Position numbers and translations under genes: made by a program. Positions 8,604-17,716 of a stretch of DNA of 64,000 nt are shown here, piece by piece. How positions within the stretch are numbered: the stretch's first letter is position 1; every line of letters starts with the position of its first letter. The DNA is taken from the NCBI GenBank assembly GCA_023401925.1, contig JAEXDA010000002.1, forward strand, positions 93,144 to 157,143. Direction: 5' to 3'. The notes beneath the pieces are model-generated. The model ran no database searches and was not told the origin of the DNA. It saw only the letters and a list, made by a program, of their open reading frames with translations. This DNA is from Bacillota bacterium (GTDB lineage Bacteria; Bacillota; UBA4882; UBA8346).

Positions 8604-10643
8604 ATGAGTTATATGATTTTTGATTTAATTGTTTTAATGTTATCTTTATATGGTTTGGGAGCCGTTTTAGCACTGATTTTTGCAAGGCATCCTCGGTTAG
8701 CCAATTTAATTCCTAACAGCATTACTGCATTTGCCGCGCTTACGGGTGTTGGTGCATCCATTCTTCAGCTATTATTCGATACAGAACGGGTTTATTTGGG
8801 AAATTTCATTACCACTGTACCTTATATTTCATTAGAGATGAGCATTGATCGGCTTTCTGCTTTTTTCCTGCTGACTCTATCTGTTTTAGTACTGGCTGTA
8901 TCGATTTATTCCATGGGCTATATCAAACATTATTACCAAAAACGAAATGTTGGGGTTTTTAATTTCCTGGTGAACAGTTTTATTTTAGCCATGATCGGTG
9001 TGTTGATCTCTGAAAATATGATTGCCTTTTTTGCCTGTTGGGAGATGATGTCGCTCGTCTCATATTTTTTAGTTATCTACGAAGCCGATGAGGCTGGGGA
9101 TCAGAAAGCCGGTATTATCTACCTTATCATGACGCATTTGACTTCCGCATTTTTATTGATTGCGCTAGGCCTTATTTACAAATATACAGGTTCATTATCG
9201 ATAAACACTTCCTTACTTTCAGCCCCGGTTTGGGTTAAGAACCTGTTATTTATTGGTTTTTTGATAGCTTTCGGCACCAAAGCGGGAATCATTCCGTTGC
9301 ATATTTGGCTACCGTATGCTCATCCGGCTGCACCCAGCAATATTTCCGCTTTAATGTCGGGGATTATGATTAAAATGGCTATTTACGGGTTCATTCGCTT
9401 TGTATTTGAAATGTTAGGTGCCGAGTTTGAGTGGTGGGGAGTAACAATTTTGATAGCTGGAATTATAACCACGATCCTTGGAGTGGCTTATACTTTGGTT
9501 GAATCCAATATCAAAAGGCTGCTGGCTTATTGCAGTATTGAGAATATCGGTATCATTCTTATCGGGATAGGAGTTTCCTGTCTTGCATATCGTTCGGGCG
9601 AACTGAGCTTAAGTGCTTTGGCCCTTATGGCGGCGTTGTTTCATTTATTCAATCATACCCTTGTGAAAGGAACCCTTTTCATGGGGGCCGGAGCCATTTT
9701 ACATTCAACCCATACGAAGGATATGGAAAACTTAGGGGGCTTACTTAAAAAAATGCCCCTTACCGGAGCTTTTCTATTGGCAGGTTCGCTTGGAATTTCA
9801 GCAATACCGCCTTTTAGTGGATTTATAAGCGAATGGTTAACTTTTCAAGCATTATTTATTCATATCACAAAGACAGGCATTGGAGTTAAAGTTTTATCAA
9901 TTTTTACGGTGGCGGCATTGGCAATGGCGGGGGCACTAGCGGCCACCAGTTTTATCAAATTTTTTGGGATCAGTTTTTTAGGACGCCCCCGAACTGAAAA
10001 TGCTTTGCAGGCAAAAGAGGTCTCTCGGCCAATGCTTTTGGGCATGGGAACACTGGTGGTCTTAAGTTTGGTAATCGGCATATTACCTCAAGGAGTTATC
10101 CGTTTGTTGAATCAGGTGGTATTGAATATTACGGGGGCGTCAATTCATTTGGAGAGGAATCCGTTGATGATGATACATCCCTTACATGTAGACCATAGTA
10201 GTATCGCACCCTGGGCATTTTTGATTCTAGGAGTAATTTTGGCCCTTATAATATTATTCATTATTAAAATATTGGGTCCGAGAGTACAGGACAGGAAGTA
10301 TAATACATGGGATTGCGGTTATAGCCAGTTGGGATCAAGAATGCAATATAGTGCTACTGGTTTCTCCAAACCATTACGAATTATCTTCCGTGCCATATAC
10401 AGGCCTAATCGGAAATTGCAAGTAGAGGCGGGAGCTTCTCCTTATTCTCCATCCTCCATGAAGTATGAGGTAACGACGGAATCTGTTTTCGAAAAATATT
10501 TCTATGAGCCTCTTACCAGGGTTTTAACTACATTTGCTAAAAGGTTTCGGATGAAGATTCAAACAGGCAGTATTCATCACTATCTTATCTATATATTTAT
10601 AACCATCTTGTTATTACTGTTGTATTTCCGTTGCTTCGCTTAA
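8604..10643 (+). CDS. Ehr complex membrane subunit, HyfB/NuoL-like
   Basis: This 679-residue, many-helix protein is of the NuoL/MrpA/HyfB antiporter-like family, the proton or sodium channel subunit of complex I and group-4 hydrogenase relatives. Family segments are C-W-E-M-M-S-L-V-S-Y-F-L-V, HIWLPYAHPAAPSNISALMS and L-A-Y-C-S-I-E-N-I-G. A long hydrophilic C-terminal region followed by a last helix is typical of HyfB rather than NuoL. The start is ATG 8604, preceded by GGGGGGAAAAG. An upstream in-frame TTG at 8562 lies inside the terminator hairpin and is unlikely. It is the first of six co-directional genes. Confidence 0.9.
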   Translation: MSYMIFDLIVLMLSLYGLGAVLALIFARHPRLANLIPNSITAFAALTGVGASILQLLFDTERVYLGNFITTVPYISLEMSIDRLSAFFLLTLSVLVLAVSIYSMGYIKHYYQKRNVGVFNFLVNSFILAMIGVLISENMIAFFACWEMMSLVSYFLVIYEADEAGDQKAGIIYLIMTHLTSAFLLIALGLIYKYTGSLSINTSLLSAPVWVKNLLFIGFLIAFGTKAGIIPLHIWLPYAHPAAPSNISALMSGIMIKMAIYGFIRFVFEMLGAEFEWWGVTILIAGIITTILGVAYTLVESNIKRLLAYCSIENIGIILIGIGVSCLAYRSGELSLSALALMAALFHLFNHTLVKGTLFMGAGAILHSTHTKDMENLGGLLKKMPLTGAFLLAGSLGISAIPPFSGFISEWLTFQALFIHITKTGIGVKVLSIFTVAALAMAGALAATSFIKFFGISFLGRPRTENALQAKEVSRPMLLGMGTLVVLSLVIGILPQGVIRLLNQVVLNITGASIHLERNPLMMIHPLHVDHSSIAPWAFLILGVILALIILFIIKILGPRVQDRKYNTWDCGYSQLGSRMQYSATGFSKPLRIIFRAIYRPNRKLQVEAGASPYSPSSMKYEVTTESVFEKYFYEPLTRVLTTFAKRFRMKIQTGSIHHYLIYIFITILLLLLYFRCFA

Positions 10644-10652
10644 GGAGGATCT

Positions 10653-11603
10653 ATGAACCAAGTACTGAATATGTTCGTACAACTGGTGGTTATTGTGACT
10701 TTAGCGCCAGTGGTGGGCGGGATTATTAAAAAAATTAAAGCCCTCTCTCAAAAACGTAAAGGTCCACCACTGTTTCAAATGTATTACGAACTTTATAAAT
10801 TAACTCAAAAAGATACAGTGGTATCCGAGACTGCATCCTGGATTTTTAAAGCAACTCCATATATCCAAATTAGTTCGGTTTTATTAGCCGCAGTTTTAGT
10901 TCCTGTGAGTGTTAAGTTGCCATCTTCTGGTTTCATGGGCGATGCTATTTTGGTAGTTTATCTTTTGGCTCTGGGAAGATTCTTTATGGTGTTGGCCGGG
11001 CTTGATACTGCCAGCACGTTCGGGGGAATGGGCAGCAGCCGGGAAATGATGATCTCTTCTTTAATGGAGCCATCGATAATGGTGACATTGTTTACGGTTG
11101 GGCTGTTGGCCGGTTCCACTTCGGTTTATGATATGATGCAAAGCTCGGTGCTGGCAGGATGGGGTATTTTGCAACCAGTTTATCTATTAACATTTTCGGC
11201 GCTTTTTATCATTTTAATCGCAGAAACAGCTAGAATTCCCGTGGATGATCCGGCAACTCATTTGGAGTTAACAATGGTTCACGAGGCCATGTTGCTTGAG
11301 TATTCTGGGCGTTATTTAGCAATGATGGAATTAAGTGCCTCCATTAAGCAACTGATACTGATTACCTTAATTGCCAATTTATTTCTACCACTCGATGGGC
11401 TATTCAATATCGGACATCCGTTGTTGCTATTATTAATATCCATGTTGGTTTATGTCGCAAAAGTAATCTTAATCGCAGTCATGATAGGAATCGTCGAAAT
11501 TAAAACCGTCAAGTTGCGGTTATTTTCAATCCCCAACTTGGCAGCGCTTTCATTTATTTTGGCTCTACTTGGTTTTTTTCAATATTGGATCATGGGGAGG
11601 TAA
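10653..11603 (+). CDS. Ehr complex membrane subunit, HyfC/NuoH-like
   Basis: 316 residues with about eight membrane helices. NuoH-family loops are visible: Q-K-R-K-G-P-P-L-F-Q-M-Y-Y near residue 35 and AETARIPVDDPATHLELTMV in the middle, the acidic loop that faces the peripheral arm. In complex I and group-4 hydrogenases this subunit connects the redox module to the ion-pumping subunits. It starts 9 bases after the previous stop with AAGGAGG at the ideal distance, so it is translated in the same operon. Confidence 0.92.
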   Translation: MNQVLNMFVQLVVIVTLAPVVGGIIKKIKALSQKRKGPPLFQMYYELYKLTQKDTVVSETASWIFKATPYIQISSVLLAAVLVPVSVKLPSSGFMGDAILVVYLLALGRFFMVLAGLDTASTFGGMGSSREMMISSLMEPSIMVTLFTVGLLAGSTSVYDMMQSSVLAGWGILQPVYLLTFSALFIILIAETARIPVDDPATHLELTMVHEAMLLEYSGRYLAMMELSASIKQLILITLIANLFLPLDGLFNIGHPLLLLLISMLVYVAKVILIAVMIGIVEIKTVKLRLFSIPNLAALSFILALLGFFQYWIMGR

Positions 11604-11612
11604 CCTGAAGCA

Positions 11613-12269
11613 ATGGATAACTATTTGCATTTTTTATCAATCGCCATCCTTATTTCAGGATTTATTTTGGTCGCAGGTAAAAGAGTGGATTCCTATATCA
11701 AAACCTTTAGGCTTCAGTCTGTTCTCTTGGCCATAGTCGCTGTTTTGATAGGAATTCACAATATTTACCTATATGGAGATTGGGAAATCATGGCGGTTGG
11801 CCTGATTACGGTAGCTATTAAGGTTTTATACATTCCATATTTGCTGAAAAAGACCATTCTTAAAGTTGAGTATAAAGTCGAGAAAGACTTCTTTCTGAAT
11901 ATACCAATTTCAATTTTAATCTGTAGCGCTTTAGTTATTCTGGCTTATTTTACTATCACTCACATTGAAGACTTTCAGAACGGTTATTTAAATATTTATT
12001 TAGCCAACGCGCTTGCAGTGGTATTAATCGGTTTGTTCTTCATGATTAGCCGTAAAAAGGCCATTGGACAAATTATCGGGTTTTTGGTGATTGAAAATGG
12101 ATTGTTTACAGCGGCAGTCCTTTCCACAGAGGGAATGCCGATGATTGTAGAGTTGGGAATTTTCTTTGATTTATTAACTGCCGTATTAATCATGGGTATC
12201 TTAGTCTTTCGGATCAATGAAAATTTTGAAACCATTGATCTGGACAAATTAAAGAATTTAAGAGGTTAA
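11613..12269 (+). CDS. Ehr complex membrane subunit, HyfE-like
   Basis: 218 residues, mostly hydrophobic, about six to seven helices, with a NuoK-like core (late segment I-E-N-G-L-F-T-A-A-V-L-S-T-E-G-M-P). This size and position between HyfC- and HyfF-like genes is characteristic of HyfE. The gene begins 9 bases after the HyfC-like stop (ATG after a GGGGAGG run in the 3' end of that gene) and ends 5 bases before the next start. Confidence 0.88.
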   Translation: MDNYLHFLSIAILISGFILVAGKRVDSYIKTFRLQSVLLAIVAVLIGIHNIYLYGDWEIMAVGLITVAIKVLYIPYLLKKTILKVEYKVEKDFFLNIPISILICSALVILAYFTITHIEDFQNGYLNIYLANALAVVLIGLFFMISRKKAIGQIIGFLVIENGLFTAAVLSTEGMPMIVELGIFFDLLTAVLIMGILVFRINENFETIDLDKLKNLRG

Positions 12270-12274
12270 TCAGC

Positions 12275-13753
12275 ATGGAGATTTTGATTTTAGCCATTCC
12301 TTTTTTGTGGATGTTTCTGTTTTGGATTCCATTTTCCAACCGGGTTCATCATGTGTTAAATATCATCGGAGCGTTTATGCTGTTGGCAACGGCTGTATTC
12401 ACTACCTGCAGGGTTAATACCGCCGGTTCTATTAGCTATCCATTCTTAAACAACTTTTTTTATATGGATGCTTTAAGTGTTATTGTATTGGATATTATAG
12501 CCATTGTGAGCTTTATGGTCGGTATTTTCTCGATTGGTTATTTAAATCAGGAAATCCGTCACCAAGCTATTACCAAGAAAAAGCTTCGGATCTTTTACAG
12601 CTTGATGTATGCATTTATTTTTACGATGGTTCTGGTTGTCAGTACGCAGAATCTGGGCCTGATGTGGATTGCTATTGAAGCAACTACGTTAGCCTCCGCA
12701 TTTTTGGTAGGTTTTTATAATCATAAAGAAGCGATTGAAGCGGCCTGGAAATATGTCATTATATGTTCGGTCGGCATTGCCCTTGCACTGCTTGGAATTG
12801 TATTCCTTTATATATCGGCCGTCAATACATTTGAAGGTTCAAACTCCACTTTAAACTGGCTCTTCCTTTTAAAGAACGCTCATTTACTTCATCGCAATAT
12901 CGTAAAAATCGCCTTTATTTTTGTTTTGGTGGGGTTTGGAACGAAGATGGGTTTAGTGCCCATGCATACCTGGTTGCCGGATGCCCATAGTCAAGCTCCG
13001 GCGCCGATTAGCGCGCTATTATCCGGAGTATTGCTTAATAGTGCACTTTATGGGTTAATCCGGATACTGGCCATTGTCAATAGAAACCTGGGAAATCATG
13101 TCTATACAGGGCAACTTCTTACCATAGCCGGATTAATATCCATTGCCACCGCATCCGTGTTTATACTTACCCAAAAGGATTATAAAAGAATGTTGGCTTA
13201 TTCCAGCATTGAGCATATAGGCATCATCACTTTCGGGCTTGGGATTTTTACTCCGATCTCATTGTTTGCATCCCTTTATCATATGGTCAATCATGCCTTT
13301 ACGAAATCATTGCTGTTTTTATCTTCTGGCAATGTATTCCTGAAATATAAAACCAGGGAAATCGATAAGGTACGGGGCCTTTTAAAAGTACTGCCGATAA
13401 CCGGAATTACTTTTCTGCTTGGATTGTTTGCAATTGCCGGGACACCGCCTTTTAGCATCTTCAGCAGCGAACTGAATATGATTATTGCGGCTTTTACAGT
13501 CCGCCAAATCATTCCGGTGATATGCTTTATCTTATTTATTGCAACGGTTTTCGCCGGGATTGCTCTGGTGGCGCTAAAAATGTTTTTCGGTGAAAATACG
13601 AACCCCTCCGTCCATTCGGGAGAAGAAAACTTTTTCGGATTGCCGGTTCTTATCGGTTTATTTTTAATCATTGCAGTTACGGGGATGTTGATGCCTGATG
13701 GGTTAAAAAAATTGTTAGAAACCGCTTCCGGTATTATAAGGGGGGTCGTATAA
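12275..13753 (+). CDS. Ehr complex membrane subunit, HyfF/NuoN-like
   Basis: A second antiporter-like subunit (492 residues, about 14 helices): L-G-L-M-W-I-A-I-E-A-T-T-L-A-S-A-F, M-H-T-W-L-P-D-A-H-S-Q-A-P-A-P-I-S-A and L-A-Y-S-S-I-E-H-I-G-I are the usual NuoM/N/HyfF blocks, including the glutamate in helix 5. Its stop codon shares one base with the next start (TAATG at 13751-13755), so the two are tightly coupled. With the HyfB-like protein, the complex has two potential ion-pumping subunits. Confidence 0.9.
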   Translation: MEILILAIPFLWMFLFWIPFSNRVHHVLNIIGAFMLLATAVFTTCRVNTAGSISYPFLNNFFYMDALSVIVLDIIAIVSFMVGIFSIGYLNQEIRHQAITKKKLRIFYSLMYAFIFTMVLVVSTQNLGLMWIAIEATTLASAFLVGFYNHKEAIEAAWKYVIICSVGIALALLGIVFLYISAVNTFEGSNSTLNWLFLLKNAHLLHRNIVKIAFIFVLVGFGTKMGLVPMHTWLPDAHSQAPAPISALLSGVLLNSALYGLIRILAIVNRNLGNHVYTGQLLTIAGLISIATASVFILTQKDYKRMLAYSSIEHIGIITFGLGIFTPISLFASLYHMVNHAFTKSLLFLSSGNVFLKYKTREIDKVRGLLKVLPITGITFLLGLFAIAGTPPFSIFSSELNMIIAAFTVRQIIPVICFILFIATVFAGIALVALKMFFGENTNPSVHSGEENFFGLPVLIGLFLIIAVTGMLMPDGLKKLLETASGIIRGVV

Positions 13754-15378
13754 TGGATGGTTTGAAACTTTCGGTTACGGGTGAGCGCGGGAAGGAGCGA
13801 AGCTATCCTTTTGCTTTGTTGAATCAGGCTTTTCCGGGTGCGTTGCGCCAGTTTAAAATTCATCATCAAAACGAGCTCCATTGCGAAGCGGATCCGGATA
13901 AACTCCTAGATGTTTGCCGTTTTGTCCAGGATAAACTTGAAGGAACCCTCGTATCACTATTTGCCAATGATGAGCGGTGCCTTAGGGAAAATCATTTTAC
14001 CCTTTATTATGTGTTTGCGATCCGAACCCAAGGATACTTTATTATCATTGAAACCTTGATTGCCGGAGAATATCCCCAGTTTACCTCCATCACGCCATAT
14101 ATTCCATCAGCGAATCTTTATGAACGGGAGATCCTCGATCTTTACGGCATACTCCCAGTAGGGCACCCGGATTCAAGAGAGCTGGTGTTTCATAAAAATT
14201 GGCCTCAAAATCTTTTTCCATTGAGGAAAGATTTTGAAGGGCATAATTTGCCTCCGGTTGGGACAAGGGAGGCTGAATTTGTTCATGTTCATGGGAACGG
14301 GGTTTACGAAATACCGGTTGGTCCTGTCCATGCGGGAATTATAGAGCCTGGCCATTTTCGGTTTAGTGTAGCCGGTGAACCTATTATCAATCTTGAAGCC
14401 CAACTATATTATGTGCATAAAGGCATTGAAAAATTATGTGAAGGGCAGAGCATCGAGAAGTGTTTTTATATTTCCGAACGAATCTCCGGAGATGAAACAT
14501 TCAGCAATTCTCTTGCTTTTTGTCAGGCGATTGAACGCATTGCCGATGTTCAAATAATGCCTCGGGCTGAATACTCAAGGGTTGCTTTTGCAGAAATGGA
14601 ACGTTTGGTCAGCCATTTAGGCGATCTGGGCGGGATTTGCACCGATGTTGCCTACGGCTTTGCGGCATCTCAGTTCAAAATGCTGCGAATATGGACTTAC
14701 CAAATGATGGAGGAGATGGGGAACAGCCGTTTTCTCCGGAGTGTGAATCGTCCAGGCGGGCTCCGGAAAGACTTTTTGGCTGGAAAAGAAAAACGGTTAC
14801 TGGAGTTTTTGGAGAAAATTAAAAAAGAATTAACGGATACTGTCAAGATTATCAAAGCCAATGGTTTATTTATTGACCGGGTTGAGCATACCGGCATTTT
14901 GTCATCCCGGGTTGCACAGGATTTGAATGCTGTTGGTCCGGCCGGCAGGGCTTCCGGGATCTGTCATGATGTCCGGAAAGATTATTCCTATGCGGTATAT
15001 GACAGACTTCACTTCGATGTGCCGGAGCACGCGAACGGGGATGTCAATTGCCGGATGAATGTGAAAATTGAGGAATGTTTTTCGGCGATTGCTCTTATCA
15101 TGCAGGCAATTGAGAAAATGCCCTCGGGAAGTATTTATTCTCCGATTCCCCGGGTTGAAGCCTATCAATCGGCGTTAGGATATACCGAGTCGGCCAGGGG
15201 GGAAAATATTCACTGGATTATGACAGGGCCTGGGAATACCATCTTCCGGTATAAAATTCGGACTCCATCATTTTGTAATTGGCCTGCTTTGTGTTATGCG
15301 GTAGCCGGTAATATCGTGCCAGATTTTCCGCTAATTAATAAGAGCTTTAATCTGTCATATGCCGGAAATGACTTATAG
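13753..15378 (+). CDS. Ehr complex large subunit, fused NuoC-NuoD type lacking NiFe cysteines
   Basis: 541 residues. Residues 1 to about 165 are NuoC/HycE-N-like (N-L-Y-E-R-E-I-L-D-L-Y-G-I, G-H-P-D). The remainder is NuoD/hydrogenase-large-subunit-like (G-P-V-H-A-G-I-I-E-P-G-H-F-R-F, RVAFAEMERLVSHLGDLG). Both cysteine pairs that bind NiFe in HycE are gone. The first motif R-x-C-G-x-C reads ERISGDETFSNS (S245, E248). The C-terminal D-P-C-x-x-C reads N-L-S-Y-A-G-N-D (S535, G538), four residues before the stop, with no cleavable tail. It therefore cannot be a NiFe hydrogenase; it matches the Ehr class of complexes. Substrate unknown. Confidence 0.9.
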   Translation: MDGLKLSVTGERGKERSYPFALLNQAFPGALRQFKIHHQNELHCEADPDKLLDVCRFVQDKLEGTLVSLFANDERCLRENHFTLYYVFAIRTQGYFIIIETLIAGEYPQFTSITPYIPSANLYEREILDLYGILPVGHPDSRELVFHKNWPQNLFPLRKDFEGHNLPPVGTREAEFVHVHGNGVYEIPVGPVHAGIIEPGHFRFSVAGEPIINLEAQLYYVHKGIEKLCEGQSIEKCFYISERISGDETFSNSLAFCQAIERIADVQIMPRAEYSRVAFAEMERLVSHLGDLGGICTDVAYGFAASQFKMLRIWTYQMMEEMGNSRFLRSVNRPGGLRKDFLAGKEKRLLEFLEKIKKELTDTVKIIKANGLFIDRVEHTGILSSRVAQDLNAVGPAGRASGICHDVRKDYSYAVYDRLHFDVPEHANGDVNCRMNVKIEECFSAIALIMQAIEKMPSGSIYSPIPRVEAYQSALGYTESARGENIHWIMTGPGNTIFRYKIRTPSFCNWPALCYAVAGNIVPDFPLINKSFNLSYAGNDL

Positions 15379-15450
15379 AATATAGAGACTAGAATTTAGG
15401 ATCCGGAGGAGATTTTTGGACTTGCGAATCCAAGGAATAAAGGTGATTTT

Positions 15451-16239
15451 ATGTTAAAAATGCTGCAGAAGATGATTCAATATCCCCGTTTAACCAATGA
15501 TTATCCCCAAAAACCGTTTGACGCGAGATTTATGATTGGTAAGCCGGTGATAGATAGTGCCCTTTGTAACGGCTGCGGCGAATGTGTAAAACGTTGTCCG
15601 TCCGGAGCGGTGATTCAAGTGGAAGCGCCTGGGAAAACGGGGATCAATCTGGATGAATGTATATTCTGCGCCTTATGCGAGGAAGTTTGTCCGCAGAGAG
15701 CAGTGACCATTACTCATCAATTTGAACTGGCTGAAAAAAGCCGCCAGTCACTGCGAAAAGGGCCGTTTCATCTTCAGGAAGGGAATGTTCCCGCGGATAA
15801 TTACGAGTTAATCGGTAGGAAAATGGAAAAGCAGCTTCGGAAAAAACTAGGCCGGAGTCTTCAGATACGTGAAGTCGATGCAGGATCATGCAATGGTTGT
15901 GACTACGAGATTAATGCTACAATGAATCCTTTGAATGATCTGGAACGTTTTGGAATACATTTTGTAGCTTCACCACGTCATGCGGATATGCTTCTGGTCA
16001 CCGGCACAGCCTGTCGAAACATGGAGCTGGCGTTGGTAAAAACTTATAATGCGACGCCCGATCCTAAACTGGTAGTGGCGGTAGGAGCTTGTGCCTGCAG
16101 TGGCGGTATTTTTAAAGATAGCCCTCAAACTAGAGCGGGAATTGACAATATTGTGCCGGTGGATGTTTATATTCCGGGATGCCCGCCCAGACCTCAAGCC
16201 ATTATTTACGGAATTCTCAAAGCAGTGGACAGGATATAA
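15451..16239 (+). CDS. Ehr complex small subunit: 2x[4Fe-4S] ferredoxin fused to NuoB-like domain
   Basis: 262 residues combining two subunits that are normally separate (HyfH and HyfI). Residues about 30-90 carry two [4Fe-4S] motifs: C39, C42, C45 and C49, then C70, C73, C76 and C80. Residues about 125-262 are NuoB-like with C147 and C150 (G-S-C-N-G-C-D-Y-E), C214 (GACACSGGIF) and C244 (PGCPPRP), so the proximal cluster ligands are intact. Electrons from ferredoxin or a similar donor could thus reach the catalytic-site region even though the large subunit has no metal site. A 72-base gap separates it from the large subunit; it is the last gene of the operon. Confidence 0.9.
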   Translation: MLKMLQKMIQYPRLTNDYPQKPFDARFMIGKPVIDSALCNGCGECVKRCPSGAVIQVEAPGKTGINLDECIFCALCEEVCPQRAVTITHQFELAEKSRQSLRKGPFHLQEGNVPADNYELIGRKMEKQLRKKLGRSLQIREVDAGSCNGCDYEINATMNPLNDLERFGIHFVASPRHADMLLVTGTACRNMELALVKTYNATPDPKLVVAVGACACSGGIFKDSPQTRAGIDNIVPVDVYIPGCPPRPQAIIYGILKAVDRI

Positions 16240-16246
16240 CCCATAA

Positions 16247-16275
16247 TTGTATTTTGTACACAATTGGGCTATAAT
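16247..16275 (+). promoter_or_regulatory. Sigma-A type promoter of serS
   Basis: TTGTAT at 16247-16252, a 17-base spacer, and a perfect TATAAT at 16270-16275, 30 bases before the serS start. The leader is too short for a T-box, so serS here is not under classic T-box control. Confidence 0.75.
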
Positions 16276-16305
16276 GGAAAGAAATATTCTAAGGAAGTGG
16301 CAGTA

Positions 16306-17583
16306 ATGCTTGATATTAAATTTGTACGCAGCCAACCGGAGCAGGTTCGGCAAGGTATGGCCAAACGGAATGCTAAAGTTCCGTTGGACGACTTTCTCAA
16401 ACTGGATGAGGAGCGGCGTAAAGCACTTGTTGAAGTAGAGCAGCTTAAGAATAAAAGAAATACAGTTTCCAAAGAGGTAGGCCGTCTGAAGTCTCAAGGC
16501 CAAGATGCATCGGCTTATATCAAAGAAATGCAGGAAGTTGGCGACCGGATTCAAAAGCTCGACGGGGAAGTCAGAGAAATCGAAGGGAAGCTCCAAGATA
16601 TTTTAATGATAATCCCCAATATTCCTCATGAATCGGTTCCCGTAGGACCGGATGAAACCGGGAATCAGGAGATCCGTAAATGGGGTGAGCCCAGAAAATT
16701 CGATTTCTCACCAAAGACTCACGATGAAATCGGTGTTGGTCTGGGAATTATGGATTTTGAACGGGCGGCCAAAATCAGCGGCGCCCGCTTTGTGGTGATG
16801 AAAAATTGGGGCGCCAAACTGGAGAGGGCCTTATTCACTTTTATGCTGGATCTGCATACCCGCGAACATGGCTACAGTGAAATCTTTCCTCCTTTCCTGG
16901 TAAACAGGGCTTCGATGACTGGGACCGGGCAATTACCCAAATTTGAAGAGGATGCTTTTAAGGTTACGGGGGATTACTTCCTAATTCCCACGGCAGAGGT
17001 CCCGGTGACCAATTTGCACCGGGATGAGATACTTGATGTGGATATGTTGCCGATTAAGTATGTTGCCTACTCGGCGTGCTTCAGGGCAGAGGCGGGTTCA
17101 GCCGGCCGTGATACCCGCGGCATTATCCGCCAGCACCAATTTAACAAAGTTGAGTTGGTGAGGTTTTGCAAACCGGAAGATTCTTATGCAGAACATGAGA
17201 AATTGGTTCGCGATGCTGAGACTGTGCTGCAGCGTCTGGGCCTTCCTTACCGGGTGATGCTGCTTTGCAGCGGCGATCAGGGATTTTCAGCGGCCAAATG
17301 TTATGATCTTGAAGTATGGCTGCCTAGTTTCAACTGTTACAGGGAAATATCAAGCTGCAGTAATTTTGAGGCTTTCCAGGCCCGACGCGCCAATATTAAA
17401 TACCGTCCGGCAGCAGGGGCTAAACCGGAATTCGTTCACACCTTGAATGGTTCCGGAGTTGCAGTGGGCAGAACCGTAGCGGCGATATTGGAAAATTATC
17501 AGAATGAAGACGGCAGTGTAACGATACCGGAGGCCCTGCAACCCTATATGGGCCTCGACATTATTAAGCCCGGAAAAGGCTGA
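16306..17583 (+). CDS. serS: Seryl-tRNA synthetase
   Basis: A 425-residue class-II synthetase that charges tRNA-Ser. The N-terminal M-L-D-I-K-F-V-R-S-Q-P-E-Q-V start and the long coiled-coil tRNA-binding arm (about 30-110, rich in E, K and Q) are typical. The catalytic motifs appear as F-R-A-E-A-G-S-A-G-R-D-T-R-G (motif 2) and L-N-G-S-G-V-A-V-G-R-T-V-A-A (motif 3). Start ATG 16306 follows AAGGAAG; an upstream in-frame ATG at 16264 overlaps the promoter and is rejected. Single-gene transcription unit. Confidence 0.95.
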   Translation: MLDIKFVRSQPEQVRQGMAKRNAKVPLDDFLKLDEERRKALVEVEQLKNKRNTVSKEVGRLKSQGQDASAYIKEMQEVGDRIQKLDGEVREIEGKLQDILMIIPNIPHESVPVGPDETGNQEIRKWGEPRKFDFSPKTHDEIGVGLGIMDFERAAKISGARFVVMKNWGAKLERALFTFMLDLHTREHGYSEIFPPFLVNRASMTGTGQLPKFEEDAFKVTGDYFLIPTAEVPVTNLHRDEILDVDMLPIKYVAYSACFRAEAGSAGRDTRGIIRQHQFNKVELVRFCKPEDSYAEHEKLVRDAETVLQRLGLPYRVMLLCSGDQGFSAAKCYDLEVWLPSFNCYREISSCSNFEAFQARRANIKYRPAAGAKPEFVHTLNGSGVAVGRTVAAILENYQNEDGSVTIPEALQPYMGLDIIKPGKG

Positions 17584-17615
17584 TCAAAAATCCATAAGTT
17601 CGATTAAAAAATTAT

Positions 17616-17652
17616 TAACCCTTTTACCATATAAAACTTGGCGAAAGGGTTA
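17616..17652. terminator. Probable terminator between convergent serS and MarR-GNAT gene
   Basis: A 9-bp inverted repeat (17616-17624 TAACCCTTT, 17644-17652 AAAGGGTTA) lies between two convergent genes. Read on the minus strand it is followed by a T-rich tract, so it serves the MarR-GNAT gene better than serS. Confidence 0.5.
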
Positions 17653-17716
17653 TTTCCATCCTGGTAATTGTACCCCGGCACTCTGAGTATCACTTTCCTT
17701 TTTGTTTTTTTTATGT

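Noticed and set aside
13753..16239. Calling the operon an active NiFe hydrogenase (Hyf/Ech)
   Set aside because: Both cysteine pairs that hold the NiFe site are absent in the large subunit and there is no C-terminal cleavage extension.
16240..16305. T-box riboswitch before serS
   Set aside because: Only 66 bases separate serS from the Ehr operon and a good promoter occupies them; no room for the specifier stem or antiterminator.
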